Positions 42,917 to 51,868 of a stretch of 64,000 bases of DNA are shown here, piece after piece. How positions within the stretch are numbered: the first letter of the stretch is position 1; every line of letters begins with the position of its first letter. Source of the DNA: an uncultured Lachnospiraceae bacterium (GTDB lineage: Bacteria > Bacillota > Clostridia > Lachnospirales > Lachnospiraceae); contig CAJUAA010000014.1 of assembly GCA_910584205.1 (NCBI GenBank), forward strand, positions 18,633-82,632. Reading direction: 5' to 3'. The notes under the pieces are model-generated. The model had not been told where the DNA came from. It ran no database searches and was given only the letters and a program-made list of their open reading frames with translations. Made by a program: the position numbers and the translations under genes.

Positions 42917-44056
42917 TCAGGGATTTTTCTGCAGAAAGTCGTCAATAAAGCTCAGCGCTGCCCCGACGGCGGAAGCCTCGTTTCGGGCTTTGCAGACGCG
43001 GACATAATCCGCGTCGGTTGTAAACGGGTCCAGTTTACTGACTCTTTTTTTCAGACAGTCAATATAATCATCAAAATGTTCCCCCACATGTCCGCCCAGT
43101 ATGATGTCGCAGTCATAGAGCATACGGATATCGTTGATTGCGACCGCCAGATGGTCCAGATAGGTCTCCCAGATCCGGGAGGCCTGTTCGTCGTGCGCAG
43201 TCAGCCGGTCAAAGAAAATATGGAGTTCCCCGTCCGTGATGGAAGTAAGCACTTTGGCCGAGCAGTAGGAATCCATGCATCCCCGCTTTCCGCAATAGCA
43301 TTTTTTCCCGCCGGGCCTTATCTTAATGTGCCCGATTTCGGCGCTCCGGTTATTTACCCCTTCGAATGTTTCATGGTTGATGATGATGGCGCCGCCGATG
43401 CTGTCATTCAGCATAATATAGAAAAATGTAGGGATGTTGTTGCTCCAGCGCTCAGCGGATGCGGCGGAAGCCACGTCATGGCATAAAAAAGACGGAAAGC
43501 GGATATACCGCGCAAAATCGTCCGTGGAGGCGCTGTCCAGGTCCAGAACCCGGCAGTAATAGGTTCTGGTTCTGCTGCTGTCGATCAGTCCGGGGATACT
43601 GATCCCGACCCCGAGGATCCTGTCAGGCGGCAGCCGGTGGTTTTCTATGAGCTGGTCCACGGCGGCCCCCAGCGTCCGGAAATATTCGTCTGTAAAGGAA
43701 AAAGTCTGCCGACGGCGGACAGAAGCGATGGTATGGCCGTTCAGGTCCACAGCCACAGCGGCGATATGGTGCCTGGTAATGCTGAGCCCGACGGCGATCC
43801 GGTAATCGGACACGATCTCATAGTGCTGCGCGCGCCTTCCGCCGGTACTGTCATGATATCCGTTCGGACGGATCAATTCCATCTGCTGCAGTTCGTTGAG
43901 ATTCTGTATGACTGTCGGAAGGCTCAGATGCAGCCGGTTGGCAATCTGCTGCTTGGAAATATTGGTTTCTTTTCGGATGAGATCATATATTCTGGCACGG
44001 TTGTAGCGCTTGATATTTTTTGAATTTGTAACAGGTGTATGAAGTTGCTGCATCAT
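42917..44056 (-). CDS. ROK-family transcriptional regulator
   Basis: A 379-residue ROK repressor. An N-terminal winged helix (about 15-75, with KQQIANRLHLSLPTVIQNLNEL) is followed by an ROK sugar-kinase-like domain. The zinc motif CYCGKRGC and EIGHIK are present. Such regulators bind a sugar or its phosphate and release DNA. It is divergent from the polyol/ABC operon at 44364, which it most likely controls. The start at 44056 is supported by GGAGGG 8 bases upstream; an ATG six codons earlier has no site. Confidence 0.85.
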   Translation of the reverse strand: MMQQLHTPVTNSKNIKRYNRARIYDLIRKETNISKQQIANRLHLSLPTVIQNLNELQQMELIRPNGYHDSTGGRRAQHYEIVSDYRIAVGLSITRHHIAAVAVDLNGHTIASVRRRQTFSFTDEYFRTLGAAVDQLIENHRLPPDRILGVGISIPGLIDSSRTRTYYCRVLDLDSASTDDFARYIRFPSFLCHDVASAASAERWSNNIPTFFYIMLNDSIGGAIIINHETFEGVNNRSAEIGHIKIRPGGKKCYCGKRGCMDSYCSAKVLTSITDGELHIFFDRLTAHDEQASRIWETYLDHLAVAINDIRMLYDCDIILGGHVGEHFDDYIDCLKKRVSKLDPFTTDADYVRVCKARNEASAVGAALSFIDDFLQKNP

Positions 44057-44122
44057 ATAAGAGTCCCTCCGCATACAGTTTGCTGGTCTTTTTAGTAATC
44101 ATATCATACATAATTTAAAAAG

Positions 44123-44164
44123 TCACATGTTTTAAAAGAAAGTCATATTGTCTTTTAAATGTGA
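44123..44164. promoter_or_regulatory. Imperfect inverted repeat upstream of the ROK gene
   Basis: TCACATGTTTTAAAAGA (44123-44139) and TCTTTTAAATGTGA (44151-44164) are imperfect inverted arms about 70-110 bases before the ROK start. It is a candidate autoregulatory site. Confidence 0.4.
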
Positions 44165-44272
44165 GAGAACAGAAAAAGAAATTATGCAGTTGGGATGAAG
44201 AAGTTGAAAATAAAAGAATAAAATTATGCAAAATGCACAAAATAAAAAGGCGGATTTTGTGCAGAATTCTAC

Positions 44273-44332
44273 TTGAAAAAACAGACTGTCTATTGTAACA
44301 TACTTTTATAAAACACTTTATAAAAAGTTACA
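44273..44332 (+). promoter_or_regulatory. Promoter and operator of the polyol ABC operon
   Basis: TTGAAA (44273-44278), a 17-base spacer and TAACAT (44296-44301). From 44294 to 44332 a long dyad covers the -10 and start: outer TGTAAC/GTTACA and inner ACTTTTATAAA/TTTATAAAAAGT around ACAC. This is the likely binding site of the divergent ROK repressor. The rest of the 44057-44363 gap is AT-rich with no ORF. Confidence 0.6.
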
Positions 44333-44363
44333 TAAAAAAGAGACAAAAAAAGGAGGGGTTACG

Positions 44364-45437
44364 ATGAACTTGCCGGAGAAAATGAAGGCGCTGGTTGCAT
44401 ACGGGAAGGGGAACTACAGGCTGGAAACCGATTATCCGGTTCCGGAATGCGGGGATGACGATATTATCATAAAAACAGAGGCCTGCGGGATCTGTGCGGG
44501 GGATTTGAAATGTATGCATGGCGCGGAACGCTTCTGGGGAAATGGAGAGAACCCGTCCTGGGTGGAACCGCCGTTTATCCCCGGACACGAGTTTCTGGGA
44601 AGAGTGGTCAAGACGGGAAAAAACGTCCGGGAGTACCGGGAAGGAGACCGCATTACCGCGGATCAGATCGTACCGTGCGGAACCTGCAGATTCTGTAAAT
44701 CCGGAAAATACTGGATGTGCGAACCCCACGCCACCTTTGGATTCCAGAAGGGAAACAACGGCGGGATGGCGGAATATGTAAGGTATCCGAAGACCGCGGT
44801 TCTGCACAGGGTTCCGGAAGCGCTGCCCATAGAAAAAGCGCTTTTGATCGAGCCGTACGCCTGTTCCAAACACTGTGTGGACAGGGCGCAGATCGGAAAT
44901 GAGGATATTGTGGTGATCTCCGGAGCGGGAACACTGGGACTTGGCATGGTCGCCTATGCCAGATTAAAAAATCCGGAAAAGCTGATCGTGCTGGATATGA
45001 AGGATGAGCGGCTGGAAAAAGCAAAAGCATTCGGCGCGGATCTGGTCTTCAATCCGGGTTCCTGCAATGTGGTCGAGGAGATCAGAAGCCTGACGGACGG
45101 GTATGGATGCGACATCTATATCGAAGCCACAGGGCATCCCTCCAGCGTTACGCAGGGCCTGGAGATGGTGAGAAAGCTCGGCAGATTTGTGGAATTCAGC
45201 GTATTTGGCGAGGAAACGACGGTAGACTGGTCCGTTATCGGAGACGGAAAGGAGCTGGACATTCTTGGCTCCCACCTGTCACCGTACTGCTTTGAATATG
45301 TGATCCGTCATATGGGAACGGGCGATCTGAAAACAGACGGTGTGGTTTCTTCCCTGTATCGACTCGAACAGTGGGAGGAAGCGTTTGAAAAAGCCACCGG
45401 AAAAGACGGGGATTTTAAAGTTGCGTTTATATTTTGA
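44364..45437 (+). CDS. Zinc-dependent alcohol dehydrogenase, erythritol/L-threitol type
   Basis: A 357-residue medium-chain dehydrogenase. CGICAGD (about 41-47), GHEFLG and the structural zinc motif CGTCRFCKSGKYWMC are intact, and GAGTLGLG is the NAD site. The pattern FW after GAER and FGFQKGNNGGMAEYVR resembles erythritol/L-threitol dehydrogenases, so oxidation of a C4 or related polyol to a ketose is likely. AGGAGGGGTT precedes the start. It is the first gene of an ABC importer operon, which suggests import then oxidation. Confidence 0.75.
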   Translation: MNLPEKMKALVAYGKGNYRLETDYPVPECGDDDIIIKTEACGICAGDLKCMHGAERFWGNGENPSWVEPPFIPGHEFLGRVVKTGKNVREYREGDRITADQIVPCGTCRFCKSGKYWMCEPHATFGFQKGNNGGMAEYVRYPKTAVLHRVPEALPIEKALLIEPYACSKHCVDRAQIGNEDIVVISGAGTLGLGMVAYARLKNPEKLIVLDMKDERLEKAKAFGADLVFNPGSCNVVEEIRSLTDGYGCDIYIEATGHPSSVTQGLEMVRKLGRFVEFSVFGEETTVDWSVIGDGKELDILGSHLSPYCFEYVIRHMGTGDLKTDGVVSSLYRLEQWEEAFEKATGKDGDFKVAFIF

Positions 45438-45463
45438 ATCATCAGACAGAAGGAGAGAAGCCG

Positions 45464-46945
45464 GTGAACGATAAGGTGCTGGAATTAAAAGATGTTTCAA
45501 AAGCCTATCCTGGTGTTGTGGCGCTGGATCATGTTTCGCTGGACTTGAAGCGAGGGGAAGTCCTTGCGCTTATGGGAGAGAACGGGGCAGGCAAGTCTAC
45601 GCTGATCAAAGTAATTGCAGGCGCGATTGCGCCGGATTCCGGAGTGGTCTGCATCAGAGGGAAGGAATACAGGCAGATGACACCGCAGATCTCGCACAGC
45701 CTGGGGATCAAAGTGATCTATCAGGAGTTCAACCTGTTCCCGTCGCTTTCCATCGCGGAGAACATCTTTATGGGAAGCTTTCCGGGAAACGGCATCACGG
45801 TGGATTACAGAGCTATGGAAGAAAGCGCAGGAGAGCTTTTTGAAAAGATGAATGTCCGGGCGGACCCCAAAACAAAGGTAAGGGATCTTTCCGTTGCGTA
45901 CATGCAGCTTGTGGAGATTGCAAAAGCGCTTTCCAAAAATGTGAAAATACTGATTATGGACGAGCCGACGGCGCCGCTGACGGCCAGTGAGGTGGATATC
46001 CTGCTGGAACTGGTGCGGAACCTGAAGAAACAGGGCGTTTCCATCATTTATATCTCCCATCGTCTGAACGAGGTGTTCCAGATCGCCGACCGGGTAGTGG
46101 TTCTGCGGGACGGCCATATGATATCGGAAAGAGACATTCAGGAGGTGGACCGGAGTACGCTGGTACACGATATGGTGGGGAGAAATGTCACTGAGACGTT
46201 TCCGGAGCACAGCCGTCATCCGGGGGAAGTGGTGCTCCGTGTGGAAAATCTGTCAGGAAACGGGATTCAGGGGGTGTCATTTGATCTCAGAAAAGGCGAG
46301 ATTCTCGGATTGGCGGGGCTGGTCGGTTCAGGCAGGACAGAACTGGTCCGGATGATCTATGGGGCGGATCCCCACAGCGGCGGGGAAATCTGTGTGGAGC
46401 AGAAGAGGCTGGAGATCCGAAAACCAAAAGACGCCATTGACCATGGGATCACGCTGGCGCCGGAAGACCGAAAAAGACAGGGAGTGATCCTGGGCCTGCC
46501 GGTTTTTGAAAACATTTCGCTGCCGATCATCCGAACGCTGAGTCGTCTGGGCGTTGTCGACCGCAGGGCGGAGCGGAATGTGGTGGACAGGCAGACGGAG
46601 CGGCTGAGAGTGAAGATGCCGGATGCGCGCCAGCTCGTGAAAAACTTAAGCGGCGGAAATCAGCAGAAGATCGTACTGGCGAAGCTTTTGGCAAGCGATT
46701 CCAGAATCCTGATTCTGGACGAACCGACGCGGGGGATTGACGTGGGGGCAAAGCAGGAAATATACCGGATCATGAATGAACTTTGCGACGGAGGAATGTC
46801 GATCATTATGATTTCCTCGGAGATGGAGGAAGTCATCGGCATGTCCGACCGGATACTGGTCATGCATGAAGGAAAGATGGCAGGGATGCTGGACAGAAAA
46901 GATTTTTCACAGGAAAAAATACTTTCCATGGCAGCCAATATATGA
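45464..46945 (+). CDS. Ribose-type sugar ABC importer ATPase (two ABC domains)
   Basis: A 493-residue duplicated ATPase of the RbsA/MglA class. The first domain has GENGAGKST and signature LSVAYMQ in place of LSGGQ; the second has a degenerate P-loop GLVGSGRTEL but a full LSGGNQQK signature and DEPTRGID. That asymmetry is normal for this class. GTG 45464 is chosen because AGGAGAG lies 7 bases upstream; TTG 45434 overlaps the previous stop region without a site. It powers uptake with the permease and lipoprotein downstream. Confidence 0.85.
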   Translation: MNDKVLELKDVSKAYPGVVALDHVSLDLKRGEVLALMGENGAGKSTLIKVIAGAIAPDSGVVCIRGKEYRQMTPQISHSLGIKVIYQEFNLFPSLSIAENIFMGSFPGNGITVDYRAMEESAGELFEKMNVRADPKTKVRDLSVAYMQLVEIAKALSKNVKILIMDEPTAPLTASEVDILLELVRNLKKQGVSIIYISHRLNEVFQIADRVVVLRDGHMISERDIQEVDRSTLVHDMVGRNVTETFPEHSRHPGEVVLRVENLSGNGIQGVSFDLRKGEILGLAGLVGSGRTELVRMIYGADPHSGGEICVEQKRLEIRKPKDAIDHGITLAPEDRKRQGVILGLPVFENISLPIIRTLSRLGVVDRRAERNVVDRQTERLRVKMPDARQLVKNLSGGNQQKIVLAKLLASDSRILILDEPTRGIDVGAKQEIYRIMNELCDGGMSIIMISSEMEEVIGMSDRILVMHEGKMAGMLDRKDFSQEKILSMAANI

Positions 46946-46957
46946 TAGGAGATGGAC

Positions 46958-47899
46958 ATGCATAAAGAGATAAAGGTACAGAAGCTGGCAGTACCTCTGA
47001 TTCTGGTCATTGTTGTGGCGCTGTTTTCCATACTGACGCCGAACTTCAGGACATGGGGGAATTTTATCACGATTCTGCGGCAGGTTTCCATGATCTGCAT
47101 ACTGGCGGTCGGTATGACCGGCGTCCTCCTGACCGGAGGAATCGATCTGTCCGTAGGCGTGCAGATGGGACTGTGCGGCATGATTTCCAGTCTTCTCATG
47201 GTAAATTACGGACTGGGGATCCTTCCGGCCTGTCTGATCGGTGTAGCGGCCACCACGATGGTCGGACTGATCAACGGCCTTTTGATTACAACGACGAGGA
47301 TGCCTCCTCTGATTGAGACGCTGGGTATGAGCAACATTGTATTTGGTATTAATTATCTGGTGACGGGCGGATATCCCGTGTCCGGCCTGCCCAAAGGAAT
47401 GAGCATCCTGGGACAGGGATATCTCGGATTCTTACCGGTTTCCGTGGTGATCATGATACTGGTCGTGGCGGCCGGCGCGTTTGTTCTGCAAAAGACCTGC
47501 TTTGGGCGTTATCTTTATGCCATCGGCAATAATGAGGAAGCGGCGAGGCTTTCGGCGGTAAATACGAAAAAGATGCTGGTTCTTGTGTATGTGATCCAGG
47601 GCGCCCTCTGCGGAATCGCAGGACTGATCCTTCTGTCTAGGGTCAATTCCGGACAGCCGATTTCAGGAAAAAATACAGAGATGGACGTCATTACCGCCTG
47701 CGTGGTCGGCGGCGTCAGTACAACCGGCGGAGAAGGGCATATTCTGGGCGTCATCTTCGGCGTGCTGATTATCGGGGTGCTGAGCAACGGCATGGCGGTG
47801 CTGGGTATGGGGGAATACTGGCAGATGGTGCTGAAGGGACTGGTTCTCGTCATCGCGGTAGGCCTTGACTGTATCGGAAAACTGCATCGAAGCAGATAG
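46958..47899 (+). CDS. Ribose-type sugar ABC importer permease
   Basis: A 313-residue integral membrane permease of the RbsC class with about eight to ten hydrophobic segments. The cytoplasmic motif GRYLYAIGNNEEAARLSAV, which contacts the ATPase, is present. ATG 46958 lies 6 bases after TAGGAG; ATG 46952 overlaps the site and is less likely. It forms the membrane channel of the polyol/sugar importer. Confidence 0.85.
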   Translation: MHKEIKVQKLAVPLILVIVVALFSILTPNFRTWGNFITILRQVSMICILAVGMTGVLLTGGIDLSVGVQMGLCGMISSLLMVNYGLGILPACLIGVAATTMVGLINGLLITTTRMPPLIETLGMSNIVFGINYLVTGGYPVSGLPKGMSILGQGYLGFLPVSVVIMILVVAAGAFVLQKTCFGRYLYAIGNNEEAARLSAVNTKKMLVLVYVIQGALCGIAGLILLSRVNSGQPISGKNTEMDVITACVVGGVSTTGGEGHILGVIFGVLIIGVLSNGMAVLGMGEYWQMVLKGLVLVIAVGLDCIGKLHRSR

Positions 47900-47911
47900 C
47901 GGAGGTGAGAA

Positions 47912-48709
47912 ATGTCATATTTTACAGGAACGATTTATTCACATGCCGAGAAGGCGTATACCAATCTGACCGTAATCCTGCCCCATGACAGCCAGGACCG
48001 GCCGGATATCCGGCTCCGACCGGGCGTAAAGAAGACGGACAGGCCAAAAACGGTAATTCTGCTGCATGGCCTTCTGGACAATGCGACCTCGTGGCTGACG
48101 CGGACTTCGATTCTGAGGTATGCGGAGGAATTCAACGTCGCGGTGCTGCTGCCGGAAGTGCACAGAAGCTGGTATCAGAACATGGCATGGGGGCAGAATT
48201 ATTTTGACTATATTACAAAGGAGCTTCCGGATCTTGCGGAAAAAATGTTCCGGATCGACAGGTCTCCGGACAGCCTGCTCATCGGCGGATTTTCCATGGG
48301 CGGTTATGGAGCCATGAAATGCGTTCTTACCTGTCCGGAAGCATACTGCGCGGCAGGCGCTTTCTCAGGAGCCTGCGATTTAAAGGGTCTGGTTTCCCGC
48401 CTTCCGGACCCGGATCTGGCGGGCATGGAACGGGACGTTGCCGCAATGTTCGGACAGGGCGGGACGGTTCCCGGGGACAGCGATCTGTTCGAACTTGCCG
48501 GCCGCTGCAAAAAAGAACTGCTTCCGCCGATCTATCTGTGCTGCGGGACGGAGGATGAGCTGATCTATGAAGACTCCCGGAACTTTGATAAACATTTAAC
48601 AAAGCTGGGCATTTCCCATCGGTATGAAGAATGGAGCGGCGGCCATGAATTTGGTTTCTGGGATCAGGCGGTGGAACGTTTTCTGGCACAATACGCGGCA
48701 GTATCGTAA
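47912..48709 (+). CDS. Esterase-D/tributyrin-esterase-like alpha/beta hydrolase
   Basis: A 265-residue hydrolase (putative esterase family). The oxyanion segment LHGLLDN, nucleophile GFSMGG (Ser near 130), Asp in CGTEDELIYED and His in GGHEFGFW are all visible. No signal peptide. In this operon it may remove acyl or aryl groups from the imported compound before dehydrogenation; that is an inference. GCGGAGGTGAG precedes the start. Confidence 0.8.
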   Translation: MSYFTGTIYSHAEKAYTNLTVILPHDSQDRPDIRLRPGVKKTDRPKTVILLHGLLDNATSWLTRTSILRYAEEFNVAVLLPEVHRSWYQNMAWGQNYFDYITKELPDLAEKMFRIDRSPDSLLIGGFSMGGYGAMKCVLTCPEAYCAAGAFSGACDLKGLVSRLPDPDLAGMERDVAAMFGQGGTVPGDSDLFELAGRCKKELLPPIYLCCGTEDELIYEDSRNFDKHLTKLGISHRYEEWSGGHEFGFWDQAVERFLAQYAAVS

Positions 48710-48861
48710 GGAAAGGAGGGGGAAAATGGAGATGAAAAGCAGAGGACACCCGTGAGACGGGAGCCATAGTGATTGAGAGGCTGGAAACACGGTAAATGGA
48801 ACAAGTCACCCCATAGCCCATGCGTTGTACAATGTTTTGTGTTCTGGGAGGAAAGAAAGGA

Positions 48862-49995
48862 ATGGGTTCAGGAATGAAAAATAGGATCTTGAGAAAAAGT
48901 TTAGCAGTTGTATTGGCAATATCCATGGTATTATCCGTAACTGCCTGCAGTTCGGGCAATTCCGCACAGGAGGCGGAAGAGAACGTATCCGAAAGCGCGC
49001 CGGAGGCTGCGGCACAGGACGCGGCTGAGACAGAAGAACCGGCAGAGCCGGACAGCACGGAGGCGGCAGATCCCACGGCCGGCGGGGAGAATTATTCCAA
49101 AGAAGCGATTGCCGCAAACAATGGAGAACCGATTACCGTTGGTTTTGTCCTGTCTGATTTTTCCGCTCCGGTCTTTGTGCAGGCCCAGAGAGAGCTGGAA
49201 AAACGCGTGGAAGCGGATGGAAACAAGCTGACGTGTGTCGACTGTCAGGGAGACGTCAACGCCCTGATCAACGGAGTGGAAAACCTGACGAACGCGGGAG
49301 CGAAAATCATTATCATTCAGAATTTCGCGGGGGACGCGGCGGAGCCGATCCTTCAGCAGGCGCAGGACAAGGGAATTATCATCTGTTCCTATGATAATCT
49401 GCTGGAATTTGCAAACTACAGCTGTCTTGCCGACAATGAGGAGCTGGGAAGGATCATTGGAAGCGAGTGCGGCAAATGGATTGCCGAAACCTACGGAGAC
49501 GAGGCGGTGGATGTGGCCGTATGCAACTATCCTTCCATGGAAATCATGATTACAAGAGAAAAGGGAATGCTGGCAGGTCTGGCAGAGACCGCTCCGAACG
49601 CAAAAGTAGTCAATACGCTGTCCGCCGGATTTGTTCCGGAAGGCGTGACGGCCGGAGAAAATTTCCTGCAGGCAAATCCGGATGTGAAGGCGGTCATGGG
49701 CATCAACGACGGCGGAGTCCTGGGGGTATATCAAGCCTATAAGAGCGCAGGAAAGTCGAAGGACGACGGGATCGGCATGTTCGGGTCCGACGGGTCTTCA
49801 GATGCCGCGGCAGCGATCAAAGAAGAAGACATGTTCAAGTGTACGATCAATCTGAAGCTGGTCGACGTCATCATCGGGCTGTATGATGACGGCCTGTACT
49901 CCATTGCAAAGGGAGAAGACGACGCATCCAAAAAAATTACTTACTTTCCCATGATCCCGACTTATCTGGACAACGTGGACGAGATCAGACAGTGA
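48862..49995 (+). CDS. Sugar ABC importer substrate-binding lipoprotein
   Basis: A 377-residue ribose-type (Peripla_BP_4) binding protein. A signal peptide ends in the lipobox SVTAC with Cys29 as the lipidated residue. An acidic Ala/Glu-rich linker (about 30-75) tethers the two-lobed binding domain, which starts ITVGFVLSDFSAPVF. GGGAGGAAAG supports ATG 48862; ATG 48874 is possible. The 150-base gap upstream holds a small CCCGT/ACGGG hairpin but no gene. The fifth member of the operon. Confidence 0.85.
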   Translation: MGSGMKNRILRKSLAVVLAISMVLSVTACSSGNSAQEAEENVSESAPEAAAQDAAETEEPAEPDSTEAADPTAGGENYSKEAIAANNGEPITVGFVLSDFSAPVFVQAQRELEKRVEADGNKLTCVDCQGDVNALINGVENLTNAGAKIIIIQNFAGDAAEPILQQAQDKGIIICSYDNLLEFANYSCLADNEELGRIIGSECGKWIAETYGDEAVDVAVCNYPSMEIMITREKGMLAGLAETAPNAKVVNTLSAGFVPEGVTAGENFLQANPDVKAVMGINDGGVLGVYQAYKSAGKSKDDGIGMFGSDGSSDAAAAIKEEDMFKCTINLKLVDVIIGLYDDGLYSIAKGEDDASKKITYFPMIPTYLDNVDEIRQ

Positions 49996-50048
49996 CTGTA
50001 TCCGGTCCTGCGGACCGGAAGAAAAGAAAGTAAATGACCATTAGAAAC

Positions 50049-50086
50049 AAAGGGCGTTCTGTATGATGTTACAGAACGCCCTTTTT
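50049..50086 (+). terminator. Bidirectional terminator between the ABC and asr operons
   Basis: A perfect 14-bp stem, AAAGGGCGTTCTGT (50049-50062) with ACAGAACGCCCTTT (50071-50084), followed by TT; the other strand also has a T-run. It separates two convergent operons. Confidence 0.85.
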
Positions 50087-50094
50087 CGATCCGT

Positions 50095-51066
50095 TTAATC
50101 GAAATGAATCCCGCTCCAGTAGACGCATTCCCTGACCTTTGTCTCCGGCAGCAGTTCCACGCCTTCCAGCGCCCATTTCTTATATTCTGCGAAACCGGTC
50201 CGGTCAATGATATAGCCGATGTGCTCCTTGCCGCCGGGCGCACCGGGATCGATGTATTCTTTTACATAGCGGTAAGTATTCAGGATGATTTTCACAATGG
50301 TGTCTTCGTCGGTCCAGATGAGGAAATCCTCTCCCAGTCTGGGGTTCCGCTTTCCGGTCCTTCCCATAATCGTCAGCTTATAATATTTCTTCGGGCTTCT
50401 GGTCCATGCCCGGGTGGGACATTTGGTAATGCAGACGCCGCAGCCGACGCATTTTTCCTCATCCCGGATGATCTTGTAATTTTCCATGTGCAGAGCGTTC
50501 ACGGACAGGCTTTTGCAGCCCTTGACGCACGCCTGGCAGCTGACGCAGCGCTCCGGATGGTACTGCGGCATGGTCATGCCGATGATGCCGAAATCGTGGA
50601 GTCTCGCCTTGGCGCAGTCATTGGAACAGCCGGTGAGCGCGATCTTGAAGTGCAGGTCGTTGGGGAAAACAGCCTTCTCGATGCGCTTTGCAAATTCCGC
50701 CGTATTGTAGTTGGCGAAGGGACAGACGTTGTTGCCGATGCAGGCGCTGATGTTGCGGGTGCCGGATGCCGGATAACCGGTGCCGGGAGCTGTCTGATTG
50801 ATGTCCAGCAGCTCAATGATCGGCTGAAGCATTTCGTTGATCTCGTCCATGTCCTTCAGCTGGATGCCCTCGATCTCAAATCCCTGACGGGTGGTCAGAT
50901 GCACGATGCCGTTCCCGTATGTTTCCGCGATGTTCTGTACCATTCCCAGGATCTCCGCTTTCAGGCAGCCGCCGGGTACGCGGATTCTTGCAGCGCTTTC
51001 CCCGCGGACCTTGCTGATCCGGTATGCATTTTTCTTTGCTTTCTTTGTATTGATATCCAAACCCAT
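50095..51066 (-). CDS. asrC: Anaerobic sulfite reductase subunit C
   Basis: A 323-residue siroheme/Fe-S catalytic subunit of the NADH-linked sulfite reductase that makes sulfide from sulfite. Siroheme-cluster Cys pairs CIGNNVC and GCSNDC are intact. Two ferredoxin motifs follow, CVSCQACVKGC and CVGCGVCITKC. It is the last gene of asrABC on the minus strand, 10 bases after asrB, and ends against the terminator at 50049. Confidence 0.95.
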   Translation of the reverse strand: MGLDINTKKAKKNAYRISKVRGESAARIRVPGGCLKAEILGMVQNIAETYGNGIVHLTTRQGFEIEGIQLKDMDEINEMLQPIIELLDINQTAPGTGYPASGTRNISACIGNNVCPFANYNTAEFAKRIEKAVFPNDLHFKIALTGCSNDCAKARLHDFGIIGMTMPQYHPERCVSCQACVKGCKSLSVNALHMENYKIIRDEEKCVGCGVCITKCPTRAWTRSPKKYYKLTIMGRTGKRNPRLGEDFLIWTDEDTIVKIILNTYRYVKEYIDPGAPGGKEHIGYIIDRTGFAEYKKWALEGVELLPETKVRECVYWSGIHFD

Positions 51067-51076
51067 GACCTACCTC

Positions 51077-51868
51077 CTAATCGATCAGATTCTTTCCCTC
51101 TGCATAGTTGAACACCGGCCCGTCCAGACAGACATAGGCGGAGCCCATTCGGCAGTGTCCGCATTTTCCCAGTCCGCAGCACATCCTGCGCTCGTGGGAG
51201 ATCCAGATTTGTTCCTCCGGCACGCCCAGCTTCAGGATTTCCAGAATGGTAAATTTGATCATCACCGGCGGTCCCACTGTGATAAAGGCGCTCTGCTTCA
51301 GGTCCCTGATGTTCAGGTCGGGGATGTATTTTGTCACCATGCCGGTGGGCCCCTCATAGCCTTCGGGTGCGGTATCCACGGTCTGTATGACGTTGAGCTT
51401 CTGCTTCCAGACTGCAAAATCGTCCCGGAACAGAATGTCTTCGGGAGATTTAAAGCCTGCGATCAGCGTGACGCCGGCTGCTTCTTCCGGATGTTTGGAG
51501 AAATAGTCTACGATCCCCTTTACAGGAGACAGCCCGGTCCCGCCGGCGATGATGAACAGTTCTTTTCCTTTATACTGCTCCAGGTCAAATCCATTGCCGT
51601 AGGGGCCGCGCATGAGCAGAGTATTTCCTTCATAATTTTCAAAAATCCGGTTTGTAACTCTGCCGACCTTTCGGATGGTCAGATCCACAGTGCCGGGGCC
51701 GATGCCGCTGACGGAGATGGGAGCTTCCCCGTATTTCGGAATGGATACTTCGAAAAACTGTCCGGGTTTTACATCTCCTTCAAAGGTCATGCGAAACGTG
51801 TATTCGATGTCGGTGTGGCGGATGATCTTTGTCACCGTGGAAGAAAATGGAATGTATGCGTTTGTCAT
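51077..51868 (-). CDS. asrB: Anaerobic sulfite reductase subunit B
   Basis: A 263-residue FAD/2Fe-2S electron-transfer subunit, related to ferredoxin-NADP reductases. The flavin/NAD region has IIAGGTGLSPVKG, and the C-terminal Cys cluster CCGLGKCGHC plus a later C binds 2Fe-2S. It passes electrons from NADH to AsrC with AsrA. Start MTNAYIPF at 51868 overlaps the asrA stop (ATGA) behind AAAGGAGGAAG; a longer frame inside asrA is rejected. Confidence 0.95.
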   Translation of the reverse strand: MTNAYIPFSSTVTKIIRHTDIEYTFRMTFEGDVKPGQFFEVSIPKYGEAPISVSGIGPGTVDLTIRKVGRVTNRIFENYEGNTLLMRGPYGNGFDLEQYKGKELFIIAGGTGLSPVKGIVDYFSKHPEEAAGVTLIAGFKSPEDILFRDDFAVWKQKLNVIQTVDTAPEGYEGPTGMVTKYIPDLNIRDLKQSAFITVGPPVMIKFTILEILKLGVPEEQIWISHERRMCCGLGKCGHCRMGSAYVCLDGPVFNYAEGKNLID

